Assembly: GCA_003156795.1 (NCBI GenBank)
Contig: PMHU01000248.1
Span: 393-32,905 of the forward strand
Origin: Acidimicrobiaceae bacterium
GTDB taxonomy: Bacteria > Actinomycetota > Acidimicrobiia > Acidimicrobiales > Palsa-688
DNA: 32,513 bases
Direction of reading: 5' to 3'
Part shown: piece by piece, positions 15,379 to 24,191 of the stretch
Position numbering within the stretch: the stretch's first letter is position 1
How the letters are laid out: each line of letters starts with the position of its first letter
Position numbers and translations under genes: made by a program
The notes under the pieces: model-generated
What the model was told of the DNA's origin: nothing
Databases searched by the model: none
Seen by the model: the letters and a program-made list of their open reading frames with translations, nothing else

Positions 15379-16635
15379 GTGCGCTCAAAATTGGTGGCAC
15401 TGGCCGCTTCGGCCATGTTGGTCACCACCGCGTGCGGAAACGCGACCGCCGGGAGCGGCGGCGGGGCCGGCAGGGAGACTCAGGGCATCACCAACACCGA
15501 GATCAAGGTCGGGTCACTCGCCGCCATAACAGGCCCGCTGGGCAACCAGTACGCCCCGGTCGCGGACGGGGCCGAGGCCTACATCGACATGATCAATGCC
15601 GAGGGCGGGGTCGACGGGCGCAAGATCGACATGGTGGCCAAGCTCGACGACGCAACCAACCCGTCGCGGGACATCTCCCAGGCGGAGGCGCTCAACGACC
15701 AGTACAAGGTCTTCGCGGTGGTGGGCGTGGCCACGCCTCTGTTCCTCGCCGGCCCCTATCTCGGCGCGCAAGGCGTTCCTACCTTCGGGTGGAACGTCAA
15801 CCCGGAATGGGCCGGCCCGCCGTCGCTGTTCGGTGAGAAGGGCTCCTATATCGACTTCACCGACCCCGGTCCCCTGCCGGTCGCCTACCTGGCCAAGAAG
15901 CTCCACGTAACAAAGGTCGGCACGCTCGCCTACAACGTGGCCCAGTCCCAGCAGTGCGCGGTGGGCGACGCCAACAGCTACAAGAAGTACGGCTTTGACC
16001 TGGTGTTCCAAGACACCAGCCTTCCGTTCGGCACGACCAACATCGACGCCGACATCGAGCGCATGAAGCAGTCAGGCGTCCAACTGATAGCCACCTGCAT
16101 GGACGACACCGGCAACGTGCTTCTCGCCCAAAGCATCAAAGAGGCGGGTTTGCACATATATCAGTACTGGCCCAACGGCTACGACCAGGCGACCCTCAGC
16201 CAGTACGGCAGCCTGATGCAGGGCGTGTACTTCGCTCAGGACTTCACTCCATTCGAGGCGGCCGCCACCTCGCCTGGCATGCAACAATTTCTGGCTCAAA
16301 TGCACCTGCACTTCCCGAGCGACCCGATCAGCGAGGTGGAGCTCGCGGGCTGGATCAACGCCGACCTCTTTGTCACCGGCCTAAAGGCAGTAGGACAGGA
16401 TCTGACCCGCTCGAAGCTCGTGGCCGCCATCAACTCGATCACCAACTTCACCGCCAACGGGATCTGGCCGGCTCAGGGGCCGATCGACTGGCAGTTCGCC
16501 CACACCACCCGCTCGCCCGGCCCCGACTGCGCGGCGTTCCTCCAAGTGCGCGGTAAGGCATTCGTACCGGTGTACGGCACACCTACCGACCCGTTTATCT
16601 GCATCAACCACTTCGCGACTACCTTGCCGGACTAG
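15379..16635 (+). CDS. Liv-type ABC transporter substrate-binding lipoprotein
   Basis: A 418-residue periplasmic-binding-type receptor of the branched-chain amino acid family (Peripla_BP_6). The start is GTG at 15379 with AGGGGAGG upstream. The lipobox LVTTAC places lipidated Cys19, followed by a Gly/Ser linker. The mature domain opens with TNTEIKVGSLAAITGPLGNQY and continues AYIDMINAEGGVDGRKIDMV, the family signature. Receptors of this type also bind aromatic acids, amides and other small carboxylates, so the name does not fix the ligand. It begins the transporter set; the permease gene follows after 50 bases. The 160-base gap before it could hold an internal promoter, but I see no clear boxes. 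Confidence 0.9.
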   Translation: MRSKLVALAASAMLVTTACGNATAGSGGGAGRETQGITNTEIKVGSLAAITGPLGNQYAPVADGAEAYIDMINAEGGVDGRKIDMVAKLDDATNPSRDISQAEALNDQYKVFAVVGVATPLFLAGPYLGAQGVPTFGWNVNPEWAGPPSLFGEKGSYIDFTDPGPLPVAYLAKKLHVTKVGTLAYNVAQSQQCAVGDANSYKKYGFDLVFQDTSLPFGTTNIDADIERMKQSGVQLIATCMDDTGNVLLAQSIKEAGLHIYQYWPNGYDQATLSQYGSLMQGVYFAQDFTPFEAAATSPGMQQFLAQMHLHFPSDPISEVELAGWINADLFVTGLKAVGQDLTRSKLVAAINSITNFTANGIWPAQGPIDWQFAHTTRSPGPDCAAFLQVRGKAFVPVYGTPTDPFICINHFATTLPD

Positions 16636-16685
16636 GTCGGACTGAGCCCAAGGCTGCTCGCTTCCACCTCGGTCATTCATCGGAC

Positions 16686-18734
16686 ATGAGCCAATTTCTG
16701 ATTTACGCCATACCCGGCCTGCCGTACGGGTGCGTATTCGCTCTGGTCGGGGTCTGCTTGGTGCTCACGTACCAGACGTCGGGGATGTTCAACCTGGCAT
16801 TCGGCGCCCAGGCCTACGTGTCGGCGGTGATCTTCTACACCACCGTCGAGGACCACCATTGGCCGCTGTGGCTGGCGGCGGTCTTCTCTGTGCTGGTGGT
16901 AGGCCCGCTGCTGGGTATCGCCCTCGACCGGCTGCTGTACAGGTACATGCGGGCGTCGACCACGACGGTCAAGCTGATCACCGCCATCGGATTGTCGATC
17001 GGCGTGCCGTCGATCGTCGATTTCTTCTTCGGCAGCTCCGAGAAGTTGAACCCGCCGAGCATCGCCCCTCACGCGGCTCACACGTATCACTTGGGCAGCT
17101 ACTACCTCGACGGCAACGGCTTGTTCACTGTGGTCGTGACCGTGGTGCTGGTTGTCGGGCTGGGCCTCCTTTTCCGATTCACTGCGGTGGGGCTACGGAT
17201 GCGAGCTGTCGTCGAGAGCCCCCGCATGGTGCAGCTGGCGGGGATCAGCTCGGAGCGGGTGAGCATGCTGGCGTGGATCCTCTCCAGCATGATCACAGCG
17301 CTGGCCGGGCTGATGCTGGCCCCGATATACCACGACGTCGACGTCAACAACTTCAACCTGGTACTGGTGACCTCCATTGCGGCCGCGGCCATTGGAGGGA
17401 TGTCGAACCTGCCGTTGACACTGGCCGGTGGGCTCCTGCTCGGGGTCGGCCAGCAGGTGCTGGCCGGCTACCTGCCGCTCAACAGCATCCTGGCCGAGGG
17501 CTTGCGACCGTCGTTCCCCTTCATCGTTCTGGTCGCCGTGCTCCTCCTGTCGCCGGCCGTTCGGAGGGGCCGGTCGGCACCCGACCCGCTGTCTGGTTGC
17601 GACCCACCTCCTCCGCCGCTGGCCGCCTCTCTACGCGGGGCGGGCCTCGATCGCGTCAGCCGGGTGGGGTTGCCGGTCTTCGTGGTTGCGGTGATGTACG
17701 TGACGCTTTTCCAGCTGTCCGAGCACTATCTCGGCTTGATGACCGAGGTTGCGATCTACTCGATCATCTTCCTGTCCTTCACCGTCGTGACCGGGTTCTC
17801 AGGTCAGATATCGCTCTGCCAGATGACCTTCGCCGGTTTCGGTGCCTTTACGGCGGGCCAGCTGGCTACCGACCACGGCTGGCCCTTTCTCGTGGCCATG
17901 GTGGCCGGAGGTTTCGTGGCCGCGGTTTGTGGCGCCGTGGTGGCCTTACCGGCTTTACGCCTCGGCGGTCTCTACCTGGCGCTGGCCACGCTCGCCTTCG
18001 CGGTCATGGCCGACGAGTTCCTGTTCCCACTCAACGACATCGGCGGTGGTGAGGCCGGTGTCGACGTCCCTCGGCCGGTGCTGGGGCCGATCGACTTCGG
18101 AGCCGATCGCTCCTTTTTCCTGCTCTGTTTCGCCATCCTGGTACTGGTTTCATTCGTGGTGATCCTGATCAGGAAAGGCACCATCGGAACCTACCTGGCC
18201 GCCATGCGAGGCAGTGAGGTGGCCGCCTCCAGCATCGGCATCAACCTGACCCGGGCCAAGATCACCGTCTTTGCTCTGTCGGCCGGGATAGCCGGCATCG
18301 GCGGTGCTTTGCTGGCATCCCAAGTCCAGCACGCCGACTCCGAAAGCTTCGTCTACCAATACTCATTGGTGTTCGTCGTCCTCGTTCTCACGACTGGTGC
18401 CCGGACCGTCGAGGGGGCCATCAACGCCTCCCTCGCCTATGTGGCGATCCCTGAGATCCTTTCGCATTTCGGAACCCTGTCCGTCTTGGAGTTCGCCCTG
18501 TTCGGTTTCGGAACGATCGCCTACGTGAAGCACCCAGAAGGCATCCTCGAGTTCCAGAAGCGGTCCAGCATTCGCAAGTTCAACCAGTTGCGAGCGCGAA
18601 TGAAGCACAGGCAAGACCGGCCGCTCATCCACGGCGATGACTCGGGGCCTGGTGGGGCAGAGTCGGGGGGTCGGGCGCCGGGGATCGCAGGAGAAGTGGC
18701 CGGTCTCTCCGGAGCGGGGGACGTGGGCGACTAG
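16686..18734 (+). CDS. Fused Liv-type ABC permease (LivH-LivM fusion)
   Basis: A 682-residue membrane protein containing both permease subunits of a Liv importer in one chain. Residues about 1-290 are LivH-like (FALVGVCLVLTYQTSGMFNLAFGA; AAIGGMSNLPLTLAGGLLLG). A Pro-rich linker at 298-325 leads to the LivM-like half at about 326-640 (SFTVVTGFSGQISLCQMTFAGFGAF; ALRLGGLYLALATLAFA; LAAMRGSEVAASSIGIN). A polar tail of about 40 residues faces the cytoplasm. Many hydrophobic spans are evident. The stop is two bases from livG. Most family members are two separate proteins. The start ATG 16686 lacks a strong ribosome-binding site. Confidence 0.92.
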   Translation: MSQFLIYAIPGLPYGCVFALVGVCLVLTYQTSGMFNLAFGAQAYVSAVIFYTTVEDHHWPLWLAAVFSVLVVGPLLGIALDRLLYRYMRASTTTVKLITAIGLSIGVPSIVDFFFGSSEKLNPPSIAPHAAHTYHLGSYYLDGNGLFTVVVTVVLVVGLGLLFRFTAVGLRMRAVVESPRMVQLAGISSERVSMLAWILSSMITALAGLMLAPIYHDVDVNNFNLVLVTSIAAAAIGGMSNLPLTLAGGLLLGVGQQVLAGYLPLNSILAEGLRPSFPFIVLVAVLLLSPAVRRGRSAPDPLSGCDPPPPPLAASLRGAGLDRVSRVGLPVFVVAVMYVTLFQLSEHYLGLMTEVAIYSIIFLSFTVVTGFSGQISLCQMTFAGFGAFTAGQLATDHGWPFLVAMVAGGFVAAVCGAVVALPALRLGGLYLALATLAFAVMADEFLFPLNDIGGGEAGVDVPRPVLGPIDFGADRSFFLLCFAILVLVSFVVILIRKGTIGTYLAAMRGSEVAASSIGINLTRAKITVFALSAGIAGIGGALLASQVQHADSESFVYQYSLVFVVLVLTTGARTVEGAINASLAYVAIPEILSHFGTLSVLEFALFGFGTIAYVKHPEGILEFQKRSSIRKFNQLRARMKHRQDRPLIHGDDSGPGGAESGGRAPGIAGEVAGLSGAGDVGD

Positions 18735-18736
18735 GC

Positions 18737-19495
18737 ATGGCTCTACTGGAAGCCGAGGGAATCTCCAAGCACTTCGGGGGCATCGCTGCCTTGACGGATG
18801 TGGGTTTGAGCGCCGACGCCAGCGAGATCGTCGGGCTGATCGGTCCAAACGGGGCGGGCAAGACCACGCTCTTCAATTGCCTCTTCGGGTTGGACCGTCC
18901 CGACAGGGGCCGAGTCGTGTTCGATGGTCAGGTGCTCGACCGGCTCCCGGTCCATCGGCGGGTCAGGTTGGGCATCGGCCGGACATTTCAGCGCTTGGAG
19001 CTGTTCGCCGAAATGACCGTTCGAGAGCACTTGCTGGCGGCCGAACGGGCACGCGGGGGTGGGGGCGCCTTGTGGCGCGACCTATTAAACATGAGTGCTC
19101 CAACGGCCGACGAACGTTCCCGCGTCGCCGAGTTACTGGAGATGCTCGATATCACCGACATCTCCGACCGCCCCGCTGAGTCGCTCAGCCTGGGCCACGG
19201 CCGGCTGGTCGAGCTGGGCCGGGCGCTCGCCACAGAACCCAAGCTGTTGATGCTGGACGAACCGTCGTCGGGGTTGGACCGGGCCGAGACGGCCGCGCTT
19301 GGTGCCACCCTCGTGCGCGTCGTGGCGGAACGCCGAACCGGGGTGCTCCTGGTCGAGCACGATCTGGAGCTGGTGCGCCACGTCACCAGCCGCTTGTACG
19401 TGCTCGACTTCGGCCACATGGTGATCAGTGGCAACACGGAGAACGTATTGGAGCACCCGTCGTTCCGGCGGGCCTATCTGGGGCGAACAGAATGA
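18737..19495 (+). CDS. Liv-type ABC transporter ATPase (LivG-like)
   Basis: A 252-residue ATPase that powers the fused permease from the cytoplasmic face. Walker A is GPNGAGKT at 36-43, the signature region is LSLGHGR at 150-156 (variant of LSGGQ, as in many LivG proteins), Walker B is LLMLDEP at 170-176, and VEHDLELV carries the H-loop. The LivG-type insertion between Walker A and the signature is present (GRTFQRLELFAEMTVREHLL). The gene begins two bases after the permease stop and shares an ATGA overlap with the next gene at 19492-19495. Confidence 0.92.
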   Translation: MALLEAEGISKHFGGIAALTDVGLSADASEIVGLIGPNGAGKTTLFNCLFGLDRPDRGRVVFDGQVLDRLPVHRRVRLGIGRTFQRLELFAEMTVREHLLAAERARGGGGALWRDLLNMSAPTADERSRVAELLEMLDITDISDRPAESLSLGHGRLVELGRALATEPKLLMLDEPSSGLDRAETAALGATLVRVVAERRTGVLLVEHDLELVRHVTSRLYVLDFGHMVISGNTENVLEHPSFRRAYLGRTE

Positions 19496-20292
19496 GCGCC
19501 GGACGGCCTGATGACGGTTTCAACGATGGTGCCGCGACACCGGGGGGCCCTTCGCCCTCGGCGCCAGCGCCGCCGCCCGCGCCCGACCAGGCCCCGCTGC
19601 TCGAGCTCGAACAGGTGCACGCCGCCTATGGTCCGTTTCGAGCCCTCTTCGGAGTGTCCATTGCAGTGCCCCGAAAGTCGGTCGTGGCGCTGCTCGGGCC
19701 CAACGGGGCGGGCAAGTCGACGGTCGCCCGAGTGGTGACCGGCCTGGTCCCGGTCTCGTCGGGCCGGGTTCGCTTCGACGGGCGCGACGTGACAGACGTA
19801 CGCACCTACCAACGGGCTCGGTTGGGGATCGCTTATGCCCCCGAAGGACGATCCGTCTTCTCAACACTGACCGTGGAGGAGAACCTGGCTCTTCCGGCCC
19901 GTAGCGACCGCGGTCGGGCGGCCACGGCTGCCGCCCTCGAAAAGGCCTTTCAGGCCTTCCCCCAGCTGGCCGCCCGCCGCCGCCAGCGCGCCGGCACGTT
20001 GTCGGGTGGTGAACAGCGGATGCTTTCCTTGGCGTCGGTCCTGGTCGAGCCGCCCCTTTTGCTCGTGGTCGATGAGCTTTCGCTGGGCCTGGCTGCGGTG
20101 GTGATTGACTCGGTCTTCCAAACATTGGCGGCGATCAGGGATGCGGGTACCTCCCTGCTCATCGTGGAACAGCACGTGGATCGGGCCCTGTCGTTGGCCG
20201 ATCATGTGGTGCTCTTGAGCAAAGGCGAGGTGGTCCGACAGGGGCCGGTTGACGAGATGAGGGCGCTGGCGACCTCGCTGCCCGGCATGTAG
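19492..20292 (+). CDS. Liv-type ABC transporter ATPase (LivF-like)
   Basis: A 266-residue second ATPase. A Pro/Ala-rich extension of about 35 residues precedes the domain. Walker A is GPNGAGKS at 69-76, followed by IAYAPEGRSVFSTLTVEENL, which is diagnostic for LivF. The signature is LSGGE at 170-174, Walker B is LLLVVDE at 189-195, and His228 is the H-loop. After the catalytic Glu the family's DEPSLGLAP reads DELSLGLAA, so two prolines are replaced. Catalytic residues are intact and activity is expected. The ATG overlaps the livG stop. The Arg and Gly content of the extension is unremarkable, and a later start is possible. Confidence 0.9.
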   Translation: MSAGRPDDGFNDGAATPGGPSPSAPAPPPAPDQAPLLELEQVHAAYGPFRALFGVSIAVPRKSVVALLGPNGAGKSTVARVVTGLVPVSSGRVRFDGRDVTDVRTYQRARLGIAYAPEGRSVFSTLTVEENLALPARSDRGRAATAAALEKAFQAFPQLAARRRQRAGTLSGGEQRMLSLASVLVEPPLLLVVDELSLGLAAVVIDSVFQTLAAIRDAGTSLLIVEQHVDRALSLADHVVLLSKGEVVRQGPVDEMRALATSLPGM

Positions 20293-20349
20293 AGGGCCCT
20301 CCAGTGGTCTGTGTTGGCGCGCCGCGGACATTCGTGCTCTGATCCCCGG

Positions 20350-20910
20350 GTGCCCGTCTTCCTCACCGACGAGGAGTACACCATCTTGACGTCGGTGTGT
20401 TCGAGGCTGATCCCCAGCGAGGACGGGCCGGGCGCGACAGAAGCAGGGGTGGTCGACTACATAGACACCTTGCTCGGTGCCTTCTCCTACGACCCGCCGC
20501 GAATTTGGGCCGCAGGACCGTATTCGGGCCGCCACGGTGGGGACCCCGGCTTTGCCGAATTTCTCACGTTGTCGCCCCTCGAGGAACTGGCCTGGCGGTC
20601 CCGGATCGAGGGTTCGCTGGGCCTGGCCGAACGCGAGGTAAACGGGCCGGTCGTCGGCCTCCAGCAGCGCTACCGGGAGGGCGTCGCCGCGCTCGGGTCC
20701 GGGTTCCCCGAGTTGTCTCCGTCCGAGCAGGACGCCGCTCTGCACGCCCATGCCGAATTCGCGGCCCTGGTTTTCGAGCACGCCTGTGAGGGTATGTACG
20801 GGGCCCCCGAGTACGGGGGTAACCGGGATCTAGTGGGTTGGCGGTTGATCGACTTCGCCGGGGACGTCCAGCCCCGGGGCTACACGGACGCCGAGGTGAG
20901 CGAACCGTGA
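20350..20910 (+). CDS. Gluconate 2-dehydrogenase subunit 3-like protein
   Basis: A 186-residue small partner of a GMC-type dehydrogenase. The sequence FLTDEEYTILTSVCSRLIPSEDGPGATEAGVVDYID is typical of the family's N-terminus, and PEYGGNRDLVGWRLIDFAG near the end is its other hallmark. Family members are the small subunit of membrane-associated sugar or alcohol dehydrogenases and often carry a Tat signal. None is visible here, so this version is probably cytoplasmic. GTG at 20350 or at 20311 could start it; neither has a strong ribosome-binding site. The stop overlaps the GTG of the oxidoreductase gene (GTGA at 20907-20910), which supports a two-subunit complex. Confidence 0.85.
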   Translation: MPVFLTDEEYTILTSVCSRLIPSEDGPGATEAGVVDYIDTLLGAFSYDPPRIWAAGPYSGRHGGDPGFAEFLTLSPLEELAWRSRIEGSLGLAEREVNGPVVGLQQRYREGVAALGSGFPELSPSEQDAALHAHAEFAALVFEHACEGMYGAPEYGGNRDLVGWRLIDFAGDVQPRGYTDAEVSEP

Positions 20911-22595
20911 ACCCGGGTCCGGGGACCGCTAGGGACTTTGACGCCATCATCGTTGGCTCCGGGCCGGGGGGCTCGGCCGCCGCTTTGGCCTTGACCGAGA
21001 CGGGCCGGTCGGTGCTCGTCGTCGAGAAGGGCCGCAACCACCTGATCGACCTGGACGACCCCCGACGCCTGATCCAGCGATACAGCAACGACGAGATCAA
21101 GTTCGGCCCTCGCCATTTCCTCGGTCCCGATCCGATCGTGGAGCCCCGGACGTTTCGGATCTCGGAGGCCGACGGGGATCGGGTCTTTGTCGGCGAGGTC
21201 AACAGCGTGCCGGCCACGGTCGGAGGCGGTGCGGTTCACGCCGACGGCAAAGTGCCGCGCTTCTTGGAAGAGGACTTCCGGCTCCTGTCGGAACGGGGGC
21301 CGGTAGAAGGCGCGGAAGTGGTCGACTGGCCACTTTGCTACGACGACCTCGAGCCCTTCTACGAACAGGCCGAAGGCTTGATCGGGGTCTCGGGGGCGGC
21401 GGGGAGCAACCCCTTTGCTGCGCCCCGCTCGGCGCCGTACCCCATGCCGCCGGGACCCGCCATGTACGTCGCCCGCCTCACCTCGGCCGCGGCTGAGCGC
21501 GCCGGCCTCCACCCCTACCCGGCTCCTACGGCAGCCAACTCGGTGCCGTACGGTGGTCGCCCCGCTTGCAACAACTGCGGATTCTGCTCTTTTTTCGGGT
21601 GCCCCATACACGCCAAAGGCGACCCGGTCGCCATGCTCCAGCGGGCGCTGCTCTCGGGACGGGCCCAAATATGGCCAGAGACGTGTGCTACCCGGGTGGT
21701 AATAGAACACGGCCGGGCGACCGGAGTCGAGCTCCTCGATCAGGCCGGCCGGCGCTGGGTCGAACCGGCGGCTTCGGTGGTGGTGGCAGCCGGCGCCATC
21801 GAGACCCCGCGGCTGCTCCTGCTCTCTGGGGTCGAGCACCCGCTCCTGGGCCGCTACGCCATGTTTCACTTCCAAACCTACGTCGCCGGCCATTTTCCTC
21901 AACGGCTGCACGTCCATCGCGGCAGGGCGGTGACCCACGTGCACGACGATCACCTCGTGTCGGACCTAGCCTCTCGCGCCGCCGCCGCCGCGGCCGGGCT
22001 GCCGTGGATCAGGGGAGGCATGGTCGAGCACGCCGGGGCCAGCCTGCCCATCGAGGAGGCGAAGCTGTACCCGTGGGGATCGGGGCACGGGGCGTCAATG
22101 GCGGCCTCCCCGATGCGGGACCACCTCGGCGCCCTGGTCATGCAAGGCGAGGATCTGCCCCAATCGGGGAATCGCGTAGACCTGGATCCGGCCGTCCGTG
22201 ACGCTCGAGGCCTCCCGGTCGCCCGGGTGACATACGGCCCCCACCGTCACGAGCTGGCGGCTTCCGATCATTATTCCGGCATCCTCACCGAGGTGCTCAA
22301 GGGAGCGGGGGCCGAGTGGACGGTAACGGCGACGTCGCCCATGCCCGCGACCCCGTTGACACCGTACGGGGACCTGATCTCACCGATTCCCGCGTCGCGC
22401 CACGTGATGGGGACGGCGCGAATGGGTCGAGACCCCGCGGACGCCGTTTGCGACCCCTGGGGCCGGCTGTTCGCGGCGCCCAACGTCCTGGTAGCCGATT
22501 CGTCGGTCTTCCCGACCTCGGCCGGCTACGGGCCGACGTTGACCATCGTGGCCCTGGCGCTACGTAATGCCGCGGCCTTCTCGGCGGGAACCTGA
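20907..22595 (+). CDS. GMC-family flavin oxidoreductase (dehydrogenase large subunit)
   Basis: A 562-residue FAD enzyme that oxidises an alcohol or related group. The FAD motif DAIIVGSGPGGSAAA is at 12-26, VVAAGAIETPRLLLLSG is at about 292-308, and the C-terminal block HVMGTARMGRDP...PNVLVADSSVFPTS begins at 499 with His499 as likely base. A cysteine set, Cys221, Cys224, Cys227 and Cys232 (CNNCGFCSFFGC), is typical of the dehydrogenase branch and may bind an Fe-S cluster or form disulfides. The second catalytic residue, normally Asn or His before PTLT, is Gly542. The GTG start is coupled to the small subunit gene. No signal peptide is present. Confidence 0.88.
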   Translation: MNPGPGTARDFDAIIVGSGPGGSAAALALTETGRSVLVVEKGRNHLIDLDDPRRLIQRYSNDEIKFGPRHFLGPDPIVEPRTFRISEADGDRVFVGEVNSVPATVGGGAVHADGKVPRFLEEDFRLLSERGPVEGAEVVDWPLCYDDLEPFYEQAEGLIGVSGAAGSNPFAAPRSAPYPMPPGPAMYVARLTSAAAERAGLHPYPAPTAANSVPYGGRPACNNCGFCSFFGCPIHAKGDPVAMLQRALLSGRAQIWPETCATRVVIEHGRATGVELLDQAGRRWVEPAASVVVAAGAIETPRLLLLSGVEHPLLGRYAMFHFQTYVAGHFPQRLHVHRGRAVTHVHDDHLVSDLASRAAAAAAGLPWIRGGMVEHAGASLPIEEAKLYPWGSGHGASMAASPMRDHLGALVMQGEDLPQSGNRVDLDPAVRDARGLPVARVTYGPHRHELAASDHYSGILTEVLKGAGAEWTVTATSPMPATPLTPYGDLISPIPASRHVMGTARMGRDPADAVCDPWGRLFAAPNVLVADSSVFPTSAGYGPTLTIVALALRNAAAFSAGT

Positions 22596-22643
22596 AGCTC
22601 CTTCACCCCGGGGGTGGGCGTCGAACCCTCGGATGCCACCGGG

Positions 22644-23954
22644 TCAGAGGACGCTGACGAGGGTCCCGATGGGGTCCGTGCCCCAAATGTTCTCAGCCGT
22701 CGAGGACGGCAATTCGACGCAGCCGAGGCTCTGGGGCCAGCCGTAGCCGGGTCGGGGGAACTGGTGGACGGCGTCGCCGCCGTTGAAGTACGCGACCCAG
22801 CGCACCCCGGGATCGCGGTACTTCGTACCATCGGGGTTGAGACCCGTCATGGTGGTCGAGGCGTAGCGGGCGTAGACGGGGTAAGTTCCCAGGGCCGTGG
22901 GGGCGGCTGAGATACCCGTGTTGGCCAGAGACGAAGCGATGATTCGGCCATCGGACCACACTTGGAGAGTTTCGGGTGAGGACTCGCTGACCATCAGGTA
23001 GTTGTAGGGCCTGGTGTTTGCCTGGTCCTTTGCCGCCGCGACCAGCAGGGTGCTCCACACGTCAGGGCCGGCCACCCCGTCCGTGGCCAGTCCGTGGGCG
23101 GATTGGAACGCCATGATGGCGCCGCGGTCAATGGTGTTGGGGAGGCCTTGCGCCCACTGGTCCTTGAGGGAGGACGGCGTATTCGGGAACCGCCACGAGA
23201 AGGTCCCCGGCACCGGTGACGTCGTCACTGCGTTCGTCGCCGCAGATGAAGACGCCGTCGACGTGGTCGGCGTTGACGTGGATGGCGATGTGGATGGGAC
23301 CGGGAGGGTTCCCGAGCTCGACGGCGAAGTTCCCGCTGTCGACGGGCCCGATGTAGCCGTATCCGGGACGGTCGTGGTCGGCGTCGTCGTGGTCGGAGCT
23401 GGGCTGGTGGGAGTGAACTTCAGGGGGAGGTACCCGAGCTCGGCCAGCAGCTCTTGGAGGCGCAAGGTGGACCCTGGCGCGACGGTAAACGACACCGACG
23501 CGGCCGATGCGAGCGGCGTGGTGTCACTGCCGGCTGCACCGGCCAGCCCGGACGGGACCGTCACCTTTACGGTGGTAAATGGAATCCAGCCCCCAGCGGG
23601 CGTGAACGTCATGGTCGAGCCGGCGGTGGTCCACGAGCCCGCGACGGAGGGGGAGATGGTCGGCTGGGCGGTGTCGGCCGCTAAAGGCGCCGAGAAGTGG
23701 AGGGTGACCGGCGTGGCCGCGGCCACGTTCGTCGCGTTCGCCGTCGGGGAGAACGACAGCAGGCTGATCGGCGTGGGCGGGATCGTCGTAGGGGCGGCTT
23801 TTGCTTGTGACGGTGCGTGCTTGCCGTGGTTGACGGCATTGGTCGCACCCGCGACGGCCACGACGAGGCCGACGACGCCGACCACGATGGCAATGGCTGC
23901 CACACCTCGGACGGGTGCCCGGCCACTCTTCTTGCTGTGAGCTCCTGACGCCAT
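22644..23954 (-). CDS. L,D-transpeptidase (YkuD) with N-terminal anchor and Ig-like domain
   Basis: A 436-residue cell-wall enzyme that forms 3-3 peptide crosslinks or attaches wall proteins. Residues 17-40 are a membrane anchor or signal. Residues about 60-158 resemble a bacterial Ig-like (Big_5) domain, followed by a peptidoglycan-binding-like helix (LRLQELLAELGYLP) interrupted by a Thr/Ser/Pro linker at about 182-250, and its second half (GAIMAFQSAHGLATDGVAGPDVW). The YkuD domain spans about 317-435, with His397 and the nucleophile Cys412 in QSLGCVELP; the usual His or Tyr two residues before Cys is Leu. ATG 23954 follows AGGAG. It converges with the GMC gene, with a 48-base gap. Confidence 0.88.
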   Translation of the reverse strand: MASGAHSKKSGRAPVRGVAAIAIVVGVVGLVVAVAGATNAVNHGKHAPSQAKAAPTTIPPTPISLLSFSPTANATNVAAATPVTLHFSAPLAADTAQPTISPSVAGSWTTAGSTMTFTPAGGWIPFTTVKVTVPSGLAGAAGSDTTPLASAASVSFTVAPGSTLRLQELLAELGYLPLKFTPTSPAPTTTTPTTTVPDTATSGPSTAGTSPSSSGTLPVPSTSPSTSTPTTSTASSSAATNAVTTSPVPGTFSWRFPNTPSSLKDQWAQGLPNTIDRGAIMAFQSAHGLATDGVAGPDVWSTLLVAAAKDQANTRPYNYLMVSESSPETLQVWSDGRIIASSLANTGISAAPTALGTYPVYARYASTTMTGLNPDGTKYRDPGVRWVAYFNGGDAVHQFPRPGYGWPQSLGCVELPSSTAENIWGTDPIGTLVSVL

Positions 23955-24191
23955 GGCTCCTGCTTGGGATCGCCTCGTCTTTGCTCGGCGTCGACCTCTA
24001 CGAGAGTCGACAACGTGGCGCGTAGAGGCTGAGACTGTCGCTGAGCACCCTAATCGGTCTGCGAGGAAAAGTGAGGGCGGTTACTGGGGCCTTTTTCGAC
24101 CCCGACGAGACTCACGGCCGATCCGTCGGATCCCGGTGGTTCACCCGACCGAGCCTCCCGCCCTCGCCATCGACAACTGACCGGCGAGCTC

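Noticed and set aside
14447..15529. A 360-codon plus-strand frame
   Set aside because: A frame-shifted shadow of the DUF1214 gene running into the next gene; its composition is Arg/Pro-rich.
14047..22616. The 12-base word ACCCCGGGGGTG after two stop codons (14047-14058 and 22605-22616)
   Set aside because: Self-complementary G/C words are expected by chance at this base composition, and neither is followed by a T run.
23014..23940. A 308-codon plus-strand frame opposite the L,D-transpeptidase
   Set aside because: Val/Gly/Asp repeats mirror the Thr/Ser/Pro linker codons of the real gene; no domain is present.
24055..24191. Short plus-strand frames between the L,D-transpeptidase and M48 genes
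   Set aside because: They are Arg/Pro/Ser-rich, lack ribosome-binding sites and probably cover the transpeptidase promoter.
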